A stretch of 64,000 nt of DNA from positions 14,581,001 to 14,645,000 of the forward strand of contig OZ005609.1 in assembly GCA_963930655.1 (NCBI GenBank). Reading direction: 5' to 3'. The stretch's first letter is position 1; every line of letters starts with the position of its first letter. Below the pieces are notes generated by a model. The model made no database searches. It worked only from the letters and a program-made list of their open reading frames with translations, and had not been told where the DNA came from. This document shows, in pieces, positions 1 through 11,946 of this stretch. This DNA is from Myrica gale (Eukaryota > Streptophyta > Magnoliopsida > Fagales > Myricaceae). The position numbers were made by a program, and so were the translations under genes.

Positions 1-253
1 AAACGGGCAAGGATTAAAGGCGGGCGTCCCCATTTGGCCCATCATGGCTGTCCAGTTGTTCTTAACTTGGATGACGTGTCATTTTCTTATTCCGTGAAGA
101 GTAAGGGATATGTGGTGTCCGTACTTGCCCCATAGTGATCTGAAGGGTTGACGTGTCAAGCTGTTAGAGGGCAGACCGTGCGCCAGGAATTCGGCAGGGG
201 CATTTAGAAAACTTGTCTTTGATCCAGTTCATGGATGGCTGGCCCAATGGATA
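1..253. other. non-coding flank of hAT insertion
   Basis: No gene or repeat is recognisable here. It is the sequence into which the hAT element at 262-6144 inserted. Confidence 0.4.
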
Positions 254-271
254 CTCCACTGTAGGGGAGGG

Positions 272-1616
272 TACCGGTAGTTGCCGGATGCCATTTTTGG
301 CATCCGGTTTCGGTCCGGTAACTGTCGGAATTCCGGCAATCCTGGAACCGGTGGTCGGAATTCCGGCAATCTAAATGGGCTGAAATTTGGGCCCAAAATC
401 TTAAATTTTTGGGCTTTTAATTTCGGCTTCAGTTATAATTGCATATTTTTATCTTGCATATTATTTGAGCTTATGTTATTATTACAAATTAAAGATAGAT
501 TTGGATGTTGAATCCAAAATAATAATCTATTACTATGTGGTATATAATTATATAGTTGGATCATGGATGTTGGATCCAATATTTGGTTTATCTAGATTCT
601 AATTTACATGTTACAAATTACATAATAGTTATTTCAATTTAATTAACTTAATAAATCATATACTTAATGAAAGAACTCAAGAAGAATGATTCAATCATAC
701 AAATAAATTTATAAATTACAAATTTACACATAAAACCAAATACTAAATACAATAAAACCAAACAAATAAATTTACAAATTACAAATAAACATATAGATAA
801 AGTAAAGTCTACAAATAATACAAATTTACATCCTCTAAAATAAACTACAAATATTACAAATTAAATAGTTGAATTGATGGAATAAAATGTTGGCCATTTA
901 ATCAAAACATCACTATCATATTGTTATGATAGTGTTAGTTTTGTATGGCCTGTTTATTTATGCCCATAATATTTAATGACCAACTACAAATGATTGGTCA
1001 CTAACTGACTAACACGTGATTGATTACTTCCCATTTTCCAAAACAATGAAACATCACAATATCAAATTGATACCTTCACAAAATAAAGAAAATTATGAAT
1101 ATATGCACATCACCATATCTAATGTCCATTGTTCAATGTTCATCATGAAAAAAAATTCCAAATCTAAAACAAAATTATTTATGTTTATTGCATATTCATA
1201 ATTAAAAAAAGAACAAAATATAACACAACACAACCCAAAATCCAAGTTTCTAATTACCAGTCAGTCAATCCTATTATCTAATTATCTGAAATTATAAGTC
1301 TAACATTTATTAATCTAATATTATGGGCATTTTCCTTAAAAAAAATAAAAATTTCTAACACTTAAATCTAAACTTATATTGCTATACAAATATACCGTAA
1401 TACTCAAATTGTATAATTGTATTTTGTAACAATAAAAATGAAATTAAATACCATTATACTTCCCTCTAATCGTCCACGTCAAGTGTCATGCTATCCGTGT
1501 TGGAGACCGAGATAATAGACATCAGTTGTGTGGGGTTATTAGCCATGTCTAGAAACAAAGAGTCAAAGAACACTTAGAAAGAGCATTTTTAAAAAACATG
1601 TAACAATTGAAAAAAA
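272..1616. other. hAT left subterminal and 3' non-coding region
   Basis: The first ~110 bases carry alternating CCGG/CCGGT motifs and repeats of GGAATTCCGGCAATC. The rest is AT-rich sequence downstream of the transposase stop. No convincing ORF is present. Confidence 0.6.
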
Positions 1617-3840
1617 TTAAACAACGAAATCATTACCTTTTTCCACATTATAACTGGCTAAATATTTTGTTCCGTCACCATCAGGTCCATCACCAATTTC
1701 AAGTTCACCTTCAGCATCTTCATGAATAGAAGCAGATTGCAACCAATTCTGAGCACATATAAGACCCTCCACTGTTCTAGGAGCCAGAGAGCTTCGAAAA
1801 GCATCTAATACACGTCCTCCTGTGCTAAAGACCGACTCAGATGGCACGGTTGTAATGGGGATGGCAAGTACATCTCGAGCAATCCGAGCAAGTATAGGGA
1901 ACTTAAACTGATTCACTTTCCACCAAGCCAGAATATCAAAATCCTCAATCCTAGGTTGAGGAGGCTCCATTACATATCTATCCACTTCAGATGTAGTTTC
2001 TACGACATCATCTTCCTCCATAAAAGACATATACTCACTCCACATGCGGTCTTCTGTACCACTTGCAGTCGAACTAGAACCACTAGCTTCACTTACTGTC
2101 TCTTGTCATCTTGAAGTATTATCATTACCAAAAGCAATATTGTATTCCACAAACAATCGATCCAATGTGCTTCTAACCAAATCAGTCATCGTCCGACCCT
2201 CCTCCTTCCCCAATGTCTTAGAGAACCAAAAACGCAACCAACCCAACTTTAATTGGGGATCAAGTGCTGCTGCCACAAACAATAGTCTATTCACATCTTT
2301 CAGATCACCCCAATATTTATCATACTTTACTTGCATCCTCTTCGCCATATCCACTAACGAATCATCCTCACTTTGAGCGAAATCCTTCAACTGGCTGTGA
2401 ATCAAAGCCAATTGCGTACAAAACAAGTTTGCAGTAACAGTTTTCGACTTAGATATCCTTAGCGTGACATTATAAAACAATTTCAAGAAGTTTACAAAAT
2501 GTTTCACACGCACCCAATCCTCTTTAGTTGGCGGTCCTAACCCCTTCTTCCCATGTCCATCATCAGTTAAGAAATCCAAAAAACTCATCCTATCATCGAA
2601 AGCCAACATATCACTAAAAACATCTTCATACTTCATTGCAGACTCCAACATAATATACGTCGAATTCCATCTCGTAGGTACATCAAGTTGCAAGAATCCA
2701 TCAGTAGGAAGCGACCTCTTTCTCACACAACTTCTAAAATAATCTAACCGTTGAGGGGATGACTTAACATACTTCACACAATTTCTAACCTTAACCACCG
2801 AATCATCCCATTCTTTCAAACCATCTTGCACAATCAAGTTTAAGATATGTGCACTACATCTCATGTGAATAAATTCATGCCCACAAACAACAACTCCCAC
2901 CCTACCACCAACAAGTGCCATTTGTCTCCTTTTAAAATGATCTACTGCAACATTATTAGATGATGCATTATCCACTGTGATTGCAAGAACCTTATCAATT
3001 CCCCACTCATGCCCGCATTCCTCCAATTCAGTTGCAATTGTAACCCCTCTATGATCCGCGACTCTACAAAATCCAAGAATCCTTTTGTGCAACACAAACT
3101 TAGAATCAATAAAATGTCCAGTTACAGACATATAGTTCATATTCTGAATCGAAGTCCACGTGTCGGATGTATAACAAATCCTAGGTCGCGTTCCTAAAAT
3201 GATATTCCTTAACTTATTCTTCTCATCAAGATAAAGACCCATACAATCCTTCATCACTGTGTATCGAGAGGGCATCCTAAATCGGGGCTCAAGTTCATGA
3301 ATCATATCTTTGAATCTATCCTTGCTCACCACCCTAAATGGCAACTCATCGACGATTATAAATCGAGAGATGACCCTCCTAACCTTTTTTCTCATCATAC
3401 ATATCAATCTTCATCTCCCCCACGACATTCCCCTTCGCCAATTTTGAAGAAGCATTGTGAGTGAACTTCGATTGAGAGAAGTCCAACTTACTTTGCTTCC
3501 GTTTATAGGCTAAACAACCATTCAAGTGAGACCTCATACCGGAGGTCCCTTGACGGGTGTGGTGAACCCCAACCGCGTGATTACAATAATTACACTTTGC
3601 CATCGGCTTCTCTGGATCAGTTATTTTTTCGTCCCTTGTAAAATGATTCTACATCAGAGATGGTTGAGCAATTTTCCTCCTCTTTGGGATTGGGAGAGGT
3701 GGCGCTGACACATCAACACTACCCCCAAGTTGAGGAGTCGGCTCCTCACCAATAATAGGAGAGGAAGCATCGACTCCTACATGGAGGCGTGGTGTCGATG
3801 AGTCAACCGAAGGAGTTGAAGAAGAAGTAAAGGGATCCAT
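1617..3840 (-). pseudogene. hAT transposase (BED finger, DUF4413-type, C-terminal dimerisation), three lesions
   Basis: Reading leftward from ATG 3840-3838 (start MDPFTSSST), the order is a Ser/Pro-rich leader, a BED zinc finger (AKCNYC, then GTSGMRSHLNGC at ~3603-3500), the hAT RNase-H-like core (TSDTWTS, AITVDNASSNN, MRCSAHILNLIVQDGL, PTRWNSTYIMLESA) and the hAT dimerisation domain (FPILARIARDVLAIPIT...SESVFSTGGRVLD). Organisation matches plant ZBED/RICESLEEPER-like transposases. Three breaks are visible. There is a TAG at 3651-3649, where the family has the Trp of the BED domain. There is a one-base gain in an A-run (plus-strand T-run 3385-3390), which shifts frame at the KK-VRR junction. 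There is a TGA at 2108-2106 between the core and the dimerisation domain, after which the same frame stays open. Acidic catalytic positions appear preserved, so the gene decayed recently. Confidence 0.9.
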
Positions 3841-4984
3841 CTGAGAAAACAAAAAGTTTTGAAACAAAAATAATACGATTACAATCTTTTAATTATTAAA
3901 TGATTCTAGCAAAAACTAATTAAGGTCACCCAATAGATTGATAACTATCTTATCTGTATGTGTGCACATATGTATGTATATGTATGTGTGGTTGTCTGTG
4001 CGTATAAAGATATATCTTGGCATTTGGTCTTTGGTTAAACTGCATGTGTTTAATGTTGTGCTCTTGCAGCTTTATCCAGGTAAATTCTATTTAGTTAAAT
4101 CTTTTCATCTTCCATTGAAATTGTAGTTATTTCGAAAATCCATATGAAGGGGGAAAGTAAAACTCTTGCAACCCATCAATTATTGTTTGAATAACCAAGG
4201 CTCTGTAATCCCCCAACGGTGAACATGAAAGTTGCTGGTATTACATCCCTGCTTACAACGGTGAACAATATTGTTTGAATATTGTTGTTGTGTCACCGAC
4301 CCTTTCAGGCCATTAAAACAATGAAGATACATTGAATTTTCATTATTTAAACCAACTCAATACACTTCACCTCTCTTCTAGGATTTGCTTAGCCCTTACC
4401 TTTGTTTGCTTTGTACAAAAATGGAGGGCTGACGCAGGGAAATGATTCCTGCAGTATTATGAGGACAGGAATGATGAAGTGTTTACTACTAAGGTACCTA
4501 GGGAAATGTTCAAATAGTTTGACTAGTTTAAACTGATGCTCTTGATGAGGTCTTAACTACGTTCTCATGTACACTTACAAAAGATAAACAAGGTAAAATG
4601 ATACGGTACATTTTTGGTAGTTTTGTCATTGCCATCAGAGTTCCCCGGAGGGACTAGACTCCTGATGTTTGCATTTTCTGAATACTTGGATTCTCTATGC
4701 CATTATGTAAGTTTGTGTTTTCATACTCTAAATATATGCACTGATGAAACAAGTTAATGTAATTCATCACCGTCTAGCTCAAAATAATTGTGGCCTATTA
4801 GGGCTTTTGCTAGAAGTCAATGCTGTTGGAGTATGCTATGTTCTGCTTATTTTCTTCTCTTAATTGATATGACAATAAAAAAATTGCCTCTAGCTTTTCT
4901 GCATCGGTAATTAGGAGTATGAATTGATAACTATAATCCCTACCTAATAGATTAGTTGCTAAAATTCAACAAAGAACTATCAAA

Positions 4985-5175
4985 AAGATTGCACAAATTC
5001 ACAAATCATTCAAACAAATTACAAACAGATTGCACAAATTCACCACAAACAGATTGCACAAATTCACAAACAGATTGCACAAATTCATTACTAATATCCC
5101 AATCCAACAATCAATACTTCATTACTAATATCTGAACTTAAATTCACCACAAACAGATTGCACAAATTCACAAAC
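4985..5175. repeat. degenerate tandem repeat (ACAGATTGCACAAATTCACAA)
   Basis: Several copies of a ~20-base unit built from CAGATTGCACAAATTCAC recur between 4985 and 5175, broken by AT-rich spacer. It lies inside the hAT element upstream of its transposase. Confidence 0.75.
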
Positions 5176-5867
5176 AAATTACAAACAACTAACAACCAAA
5201 TCCTCCAATCATTCAAGCCCATCCTCCACAGTTTCACAACCTAATCTACAATCTAAATTCTAAAATTCTAAATTAACCAACTAACTACTAATCTACTATA
5301 AATAATTAACTCAGTTACTCAATAAATAAAAAAATTAAATTCACCTCAGTGACAGACTAACAGTGCACTAATCACACGGTAGTGAGCACAAATTCACAAT
5401 CACAATCTAAACTTCGCACCTGCACAAAATGAAATTAACAGATCTGAGATAATGATATGAACGAAAATGAAATTAAAAAAAAAAATAAACAACAAACGGC
5501 ACTGGCAGTCGGCAGATCTGAGATAATCAGTGTGATTCACTGATTATGGTCCGGATCTCTGAGATGAGAGAGAGAGCGAGAGAGAGAGAGATGAGTGGCT
5601 GTCGGCAGCCTTCAAACTTCGAAGCAAACGGCGAGTCGGCGACCACCGTGAGAGGATGAGCACTGAGCAGTCAGCAGAGAGTGGATGAGCAAAGAGAGAG
5701 AGAGCTTGAGAGAGAGAAATTCAGCCGTGAGAGGAGGTCGAAGACTCGAAGAGGACTCAGAGGAGGAGAAATGAGAGACGGAGAGAGGCAGAGGGGGAGG
5801 AGGCTCGAAGAAGTTCGAAAAATGGGGGAGGGGGCAGCCGAAATCGTGGGTTTTGAAAACCCTAGAG

Positions 5868-5986
5868 ACCAAAACATGCGTTTTGGTCTAGTCCAAAACG
5901 CACAGCTTTGGTCTAGACCAAAACGCACGTTTTGGTGGTCCAAAACGCGCAGTTTTGGCCTAGCCCAAAGCTGTGCGTTTTGTTTT
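5868..5986. repeat. palindromic CCAAAACGCAC modules in hAT leader
   Basis: CCAAAACGC(A/G)C and its reverse complement alternate about six times, including the palindrome TTTTGGTCTAGACCAAAA minus one base pair. The modules lie ~150-270 bp inside the right end of the hAT element, where subterminal transposase-binding sites or the transposase promoter would be expected. Function is inferred from position only. Confidence 0.6.
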
Positions 5987-6195
5987 TTGTTTTTTTTAAA
6001 GCGGAACCGGTATTCCGGCCTTTACCGGTGGAATTACCGGTACCGGTTCTGCTATTTTAGAAAATCCTCTATCGGGTCCGGTTCCGGACGGTAGCCGGTA
6101 CCTGGAACCGGTTCCTGTACCGGCGGTAGAAATGCCCACCCCTACTCCACTGTGATGTCGCTCCTTATATGAGTATAAGCATTTTAGTTACACTA

Positions 6196-7034
6196 ATATA
6201 GGGGTGTTCACTAGTACCTGCAGCAGGCCGGTTAACCGGCACCGCTATCGGTATCTGTACCGGTCACCGCTCCTCGCTTAGTAGTGGGACTGTGCCGGCG
6301 AACATTTTCACCAAAAAGCGGTGAAAATGGCGGTGCCGGTGAAACCACCCACCACTAAGCGGTTCACCGCCAGATCCGTTTTTTTATATAATATACGGCG
6401 TCGTTTTGCAAGTTAAGGTTTTAAGTTTTTTTCTCCCCCTCACCCTACTTTTCGCGAATCTTCCCCAACCTATCCCGAAGCTCTTGCCTCTTACGCCTCT
6501 CTCTGCCCACTGCTCAGCTGGCCCTCTCCTTCAGTTGTAGGCTCGCCGCTCTCCTTCAGTCGCACCACCCTCGTCCTTCTGCAGCAAACGGCTACATGCA
6601 ACTCCATCTCTCTCTCTCTCTGCGATTTGTTACGATGGTTGTGATTTGGGTTTATGGTTTGTGGATTTGTTACGATGGGGTTGCGATTTGGGTTTATTGT
6701 TTGTAGATCTGTTACTACTTGGATTTGGTTGCGGTTTGTGGTTGGATTTATTGCGATTTGGGTTTGTGGTTTGTAGATCTGTTATGATTTGGATTTGGCT
6801 ACGGTTTTGTGGCTGGATTTGGTTGCGATTTGCTTTGGATTTGTCGCAATTTGTTTTTTCTTTTGGTGATTTTCGTGATCTCTGGTGTAGGTGGCGGTAA
6901 TCGCCACCGTTGAAGCCGCCACCGTTAGAGGCCGGTTTCTTCCATTAACGGTGGCAGGGACAGTGTCCATTTTTGGACAACCGCACTAGCGGTGGCGGTG
7001 GAGGGCATAACCGCCACTGCCACCGGTTATTCAC
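6196..7034. mobile_element. non-autonomous hAT-like element, 839 bp
   Basis: A 10-bp direct repeat AGTTACACTA flanks the segment (6186-6195 and 7035-7044). The left end contains TAGGGGTG, and both ends carry CCGGT/ACCGG and GGTGGCGGT blocks like the subterminal regions of the neighbouring hAT. There is no transposase; the interior is GATTTGG(TT)-type repetitive sequence and CT microsatellite. The right terminus does not mirror the left cleanly, so the hAT assignment is probable rather than proven. Confidence 0.6.
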
Positions 7035-7075
7035 AGTTACACTATTAAATAATAATGAATTCATATTTATTATTA

Positions 7076-7373
7076 GAGGTAAAGTCATTTTAAGCCCTTA
7101 AACTATCAAGCAAATTATAAATAGGGTCTTAAACAATCAATCTTTCCACATTGAGCCCACAAACTACCAAATTTTATCAAATCGCGCCCTAAACTAAAAT
7201 CTGTCGGTCAAAATCGTGTTGTGGCTCAACTTTGACGATTTTGACCGTAAGATTTTAGTTCAATACGCAAATTGATAAAATTTGATAGTTTGTAAGCTCA
7301 ATATGTCAATATTGGCAGTTTAAGACCCTATTTGTAATTTGTTTGATAATTAGGGCTCAAAGTGATTTTTCCC
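7076..7373. mobile_element. Mutator-like MITE, 298 bp, long inverted repeats
   Basis: The two halves are inverted copies: the left begins GAGGTAAAGTCATTTTAAGC and the right, reversed, begins GGGAAAAATCACTTTGAGC, with pairing continuing through the AGGGTCTTAAAC / TTTAAGACCCT arms. TTATTATTA flanks both ends (7067-7075, 7374-7382), consistent with a 9-bp Mutator-type duplication, although the site is low complexity. No coding capacity. Confidence 0.75.
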
Positions 7374-7382
7374 TTATTATTA

Positions 7383-7924
7383 TTATTATTTTATGATTAA
7401 TCCCATTGTCTCAAATTCCTATATTTTAATTGTTAAACTCATATAGGAATATCGACGTGTTGTGGATGATGTGTCACGTTGTGAGAGGGCAAAGCTTCGA
7501 AGAGGAATTTTGGGGAAGAAGAGAGGAAAAAAAAACTTTGACTGGGATCGAGCCCATGCATTGGTCGCTCCAGCTTGCATTCAAGCTGATCCTACAGGCT
7601 TGGATAAAAGGGCAGTCGACATCGAAGTGGTTCACCAACGCAGTTTGAATCGTTCACATTGCTATTTGTTTTTTTGGACGGGGGGAGGGGGGGGGCAGTG
7701 GAACTTTGAAGAGAGGAAATCATATCTGTTCTGTTTTCGCATTCGCATTCGCTTATGCCGTGTATCATGAACATGCCATCAGTGACGATCTAGTCGTCTG
7801 GTAAGTCTCCCAGAAACACTGTCAAAATCATGAATTGAAAACTTCGACAGTCAAATTTAGCACTCAGCCATTAGTTATAATCTTCCGAAATTCTCATCAA
7901 GCCTTTTGTACCCTCATAAAATGC
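7383..7924. other. non-coding, nothing recognised
   Basis: AT-rich start, a G-run at 7680-7696, and no supported gene or repeat. Confidence 0.4.
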
Positions 7925-9309
7925 CTATAACATGTAGAAATCAATTGCTGTTGGAAACTTCAAAGCACCATATGACATGTGAGCTTCGAGGTGCCTTAAG
8001 GAATGATGCAACCACTCTAAGTCTTCCGTGTGTACCTTGTTCATCCACATTTGCCTTTTCAAGTCAGCTAAATGACAGCTAATCTGTAAACCCAATTCGT
8101 ACCGAGTGTCATCGTTGTTGGTCGTCACTCCAAAAGCGGCTTCTTCAGGATGTAAACAAGCTGTCCATTTGCAGCCATCCATGATTGAATAGTTTAATCT
8201 GACAACCAAAGCCTTAATGTGAGCAAAAAGATAAAGCCAGTAATTTATTCCTACCTGACAGAGAAGAAAAAAATCTGGAATTTATCAGCCTTATCTAAAA
8301 GCATGTACAAAACATTTAAGTGTTTTCTAAAATACATCCATGATATCAGGAAACCAATATGCTGGATAGGATTTCTCACTTTTTAAGAATGCTTTGTGTA
8401 TCTAAGTTGTCCTTCACACGAAACAAGGCATCTACTGCGTCCTATGTCCGTACAAGCCCCTCCAAAGCACCATATGGCATGCATGTTGAATGTATTGCTG
8501 AATCGGCAGTCCCTGAGTTGATGTTGCTAATTCTAATGGTAACAGTCTCTTGGACTTGCAGAGGACGAATTGGTAGGATGAAGGACTTCACAGTAATCCC
8601 ACCCACATAAATCGCTTTGTCGTAAGATTCTACACTCTTTTAAGCAACAAGTTACATTTTTATATCTGACAAACATATGTGGTAGTGCATTTTGGGTGGG
8701 TGGGGGATGGATGACCAAAAAGGACAAAACATCAATCAACTCCACTTGATTTACTCGTCATGGAAGCCATAGAGATCTTCCCAAAAACTGGAAGCACCTC
8801 TTTCAAGTCGGAAAAGGCCAATTGAGGATGGCACATTCTCAATAGAAATAGAGCTTGAACTTTTGAAGTTAGAAGCATCTATATTGGCGGGATCACCAGC
8901 CAGACTGTCTTGGTTGTCCAACTTGAGACTAAGAGCAGGAGAAGAGTTGCCCACTTTTGAACACGTGTAATTAAACTGGAGGCCGCATTGTCCAGGCAAA
9001 GGGATGAGATATGAAGATCTCCTTGTCATTTTTTTCTGCTTAAAATGGGATTCAAGGTCCAGTCAGAACTCACTTTGCATTTTCAAGATATTAGACATGA
9101 GGACTTCAGCAGAAAGCACTATTGATATCGAACTTGTGAACACACGAATAAAACCAGGCAGAGTTTACTATATGCATACCCTTACATGTTCTGGCTTCTC
9201 TGTCTTCAATTTTCGATGTCTACCTACTCTTTGTGCCACTACTGAGCCCAATTCCAAGAAGGGATCATCTTCGTCAGGTGAACCATGGAAGGACCACCTC
9301 AGGCTTTGA
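7925..9309 (-). pseudogene. exon remnants of an unrecognised plant gene
   Basis: On the minus strand, several blocks read like real protein and not chance ORFs. The block at 9309-9190 contains DDPFLELGSVVAQRVGRH and ends at a good GTAAGG donor. The block at 9130-8751 contains SSISIVLSAEVLMSN, and further on SSIGLFRLERGASSFWEDLYG. The block at 8625-8400 contains YVGGITVKSFILPIRPLQV and VTIRISNINSGTADSAIQ. The block at 8209-7925 contains DTRYELGLQISCHLADLKRQ and EDLEWLHHSLRHLEAHMSYG. Stops and frame changes interrupt them. I do not recognise the family; the beta-strand-like VTIRISNI stretch might suit an adaptor or trafficking protein, but that is a guess. It may be a truncated host gene or a fragment left by insertions on both sides. 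Confidence 0.4.
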
Positions 9310-9582
9310 ATGCCTTCCTATTGACATTTTGCCAATGTTCTTATGGAAAATACAAACCTAAATAGAGATTATAAGTTCCAAGAATTATATATCTAGGCAT
9401 CCAATCTAGCATCCACAATGAAATGTTATTTCCTCTACTATCTTGACCAGAAATGTCCAGAAGACTTATAAGAAATTATGATTTAGCACTCTTAACGGGG
9501 CTGGGATTCAGAACAAACTGAAAAAGTGTCCACAGACACAAGCAAATCAAAGGAGGCACTAGTTATCAGTACCACAATGATG

Positions 9583-10959
9583 TTGTGTATCAAATAAGTT
9601 ATGTTACTATTTATTGCCTAAAATGTTCCATTATACTTCAATTAATGAAACGAGTAAAAAGTGTACATCAATTATGTTAGTTCCTAAAGTTAGATGCTGG
9701 CTTTATACCGTGACATGTATGTTGTAAAGAAATGTGTCTTGGATGTGGATGATCAAGTAAATGTGTTACAGATGAAAGAATTCAGTTGTGAAGAAATCTG
9801 AAAGTTGTTAAAGTGGTTAACAAATTGAAAGAGTCCAGTTGTGAAGAAATCTAGAAGTTGTTAAAGTGGTTAACGGATGAAAGAATCCGTTTGTAAAGAA
9901 ATCTGGAAGTTATAAAGTTGTTAAAGTGGTTAAGTGTTGGTTGGGCTAGCTTGAGGCGAGCTTGAAGAATTCACGTTGTAATTTGGAGCTAGCTTGAGGC
10001 TCAAGCCCAAACACGGGAGAAATAATAACTGACTTATCGCGTGTGATTACCCAGCCATTTAAAAATGACTTTTTGCACGCTGGACATAAGACTTCGAAGA
10101 AAATAGAAGAGAAAGATATCTGAAATAGTTCGAAGGCTCCTAGAGAAAGATTTGTGGAGATTCGAGAGGAGGTTGTTCTTGAAGACTTGAAGAATCAAGA
10201 TTTTGGTTGTCCTCCATTATGTGATGTTGAAGAAATCAATCACCACCAAGAAAACCCCATTGTGGAAGTGGGTAAACATCGGAGTTCCGGTGTTTGTCGA
10301 TTGGAGTTCCAATCGTCCTGGAGCAAGTTTGCTTGGTCAAGATTCATTGAAGTGAGAGAGAGATCAAAAGGTTTTGGATTCTACCGCTTGGTGTGGGTTC
10401 GAGCGTGTCGTTCGAATTGTTTCTTTCGGGATTTGTTAAGTAGTAAAGGTTTTGTGGTAAACAAAGTCATCGACTGTAAGTGTATCTCTCATTTAGTGGA
10501 TTGGTTAACTGGCGGTGAGCCCGGAGTAGTTTTTCTCTTTTGAAAGAGTTCTTTCAAAGAGTTTTCCACTTCGTAAACAATCTCTTGTGTTTGTGTGATT
10601 GTTTGCGTATCATTTCCTTTTATATTTGCTTGGTAATTGATTAGCATAATATAAATTCGAATCTTGGTAGGTTGGTTGTGTTTCTTGATTTAAAAGATTA
10701 GATCAAAGATTTTCTACACTCCAAGTGTTTGTGATACTGTCTAAGTAATCTTAGAAGTGTTTAAATTGACTAAACATTTTGAATTGCTGTCATTAATAGG
10801 TTATGTGATATTTTCCAGATCTGGACAGATTCAATATTTTTCTTTGTGATAAGATTTGTATAAGGTTTTCCGCATTAGGGTGAAATAGATTGTGCTGAAA
10901 TTTTTAACTTACTATTCACCCCCCTCTAGGTAAGTTTGAGGTCTAAACAGTGTCCCACA
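9583..10959 (+). mobile_element. probable copia LTR (solo or fragment), ~1.4 kb
   Basis: It starts near TGTTGTGTATC and ends near CTATTCACCCCCCTCTAGG...CTAAACA, a 3' end characteristic of plant copia LTRs that precede a Met-tRNA primer site. TGTT...AACA termini fit an LTR. No matching second LTR, primer site or target duplication is visible, so it is either a solo LTR with decayed flanks or a fragment. A 129-codon reading frame at 10154-10543 lies inside the LTR and is not regarded as a gene. Three near-repeats of GTGAAGAAATCTGAAAGTTG lie at 9785-9925. Confidence 0.5.
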
Positions 10960-11941
10960 AATTATATTATTGTTAAGTTTAAAGGACTCATAAATTACAT
11001 GAAGATAGAGCATGCTTCCATAACTTGAACAGCCAGCTTAGCATAAAACATTGAAGCTTTCTTTGATGATTACCAAAAGTAGAAGTCACTCGTGGCCTAC
11101 CTTTGCACATCAATATAAGTGATTAAAGTACATTACATCCTACTGAGACAATGCTGGGTTGAGATGAACAGATAAATTAACAATCAAAGCTCCAACTGAC
11201 ATGCAACTCCCGTCCGCAAAACTTAAATGCTCCAAAATAATGCTTTGTTAGCAAGTTCAGGTTCCAGTAACAATTACAATGGCACCCGTACAACAATTTA
11301 AAGAGTGGTTAAAATCAAAACTTTATCCAAGTGCAGAGAAGGTCAGCTTCCTTTATATCCTTCTTCCAAGTATGCAATGATCTAATCAACCAACGGAAAT
11401 ACAAATTTATTCTCTAAATCCGTTCGAAATATTTTGGCACTCAAACACCACCTAAAGTTCTAATCTTTTATTATGAAGTCCTTCCCTTTCTATCCTAAAT
11501 CCACTGGTTACTTAAACCATACAATTTTTTCTTGATAACATACACATCCACACAAGCATCACAATAATAAACCCCACGCTATACCATCCAGTTCGACGAT
11601 ATGCAACCAACCCAATTAAAGTAACGATACAAAAAGATAAAAACAAAAAACAAATAAACTCGTAGAAATGAGCTCTAAGCATCTGAGCTTTGCAGATACC
11701 GAAAGGACGCCGTGTTCACCTGCGCAAATTGGAAGAAGGACAAGTTTTCAGAATCTAGTTAGTCTTTAAGCATCGACTTTGTTAAAGAAAAGGTAGTGCT
11801 CCGACTTCATTGCCGTCGTCATTCACAACCAACAGAATCATTAACGGCTGGTCGTACACTAAAACCATACAAATGGGCCAATGGCAAGGGAAGTGATTCT
11901 TTTGTTTTGGGTGAAGCCAGGGGGAAAGGGGGAGGCAGGTC
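10960..11941. other. non-coding, nothing recognised
   Basis: No supported gene or repeat between the copia LTR and the copia element. Confidence 0.4.
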
Positions 11942-11946
11942 GGCGA

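Larger units (their letters stand above)
262..6144 (-). mobile_element. hAT DNA transposon, 5.9 kb, with 8-bp target duplication
   Basis: The left end reads TAGGGGAGGG at 262-271 and the right end reads CCCACCCCTA at 6135-6144, an imperfect 10-bp terminal inverted repeat (one mismatch). The octamer CTCCACTG flanks both ends directly (254-261 and 6145-6152), which is the 8-bp target duplication expected of hAT transposases. Both subterminal regions are rich in ACCGG/CCGGT motifs, as expected of transposase-binding subterminal repeats. The element encodes one BED-finger hAT transposase on the minus strand. The perfect target duplication suggests a fairly recent insertion. The transposase is nevertheless broken, so this copy probably cannot mobilise itself. 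Confidence 0.93.
3841..6144. other. hAT 5' region upstream of transposase
   Basis: About 2.3 kb of leader or promoter sequence without a supported gene. It holds an AT-rich zone, a short tandem repeat (4985-5175), GA-rich microsatellite stretches (5566-5592, 5690-5720), palindromic TTTTGG/CCAAAA modules (5868-5986) and CCGG-rich subterminal repeats (6000-6125). Confidence 0.6.

Noticed and set aside
4985..5175. CRISPR-like array of short repeats
   Set aside because: Repeats are degenerate, lack regular unique spacers and lie in a plant hAT element.
5612..6094. Overlapping Arg/Glu- and Ser-rich frames in the hAT leader
   Set aside because: Generated by GA/CT-rich repeats; no conserved domain.
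10154..10543. 129-codon plus-strand frame as a gene
   Set aside because: It lies inside a probable copia LTR and has no family features.
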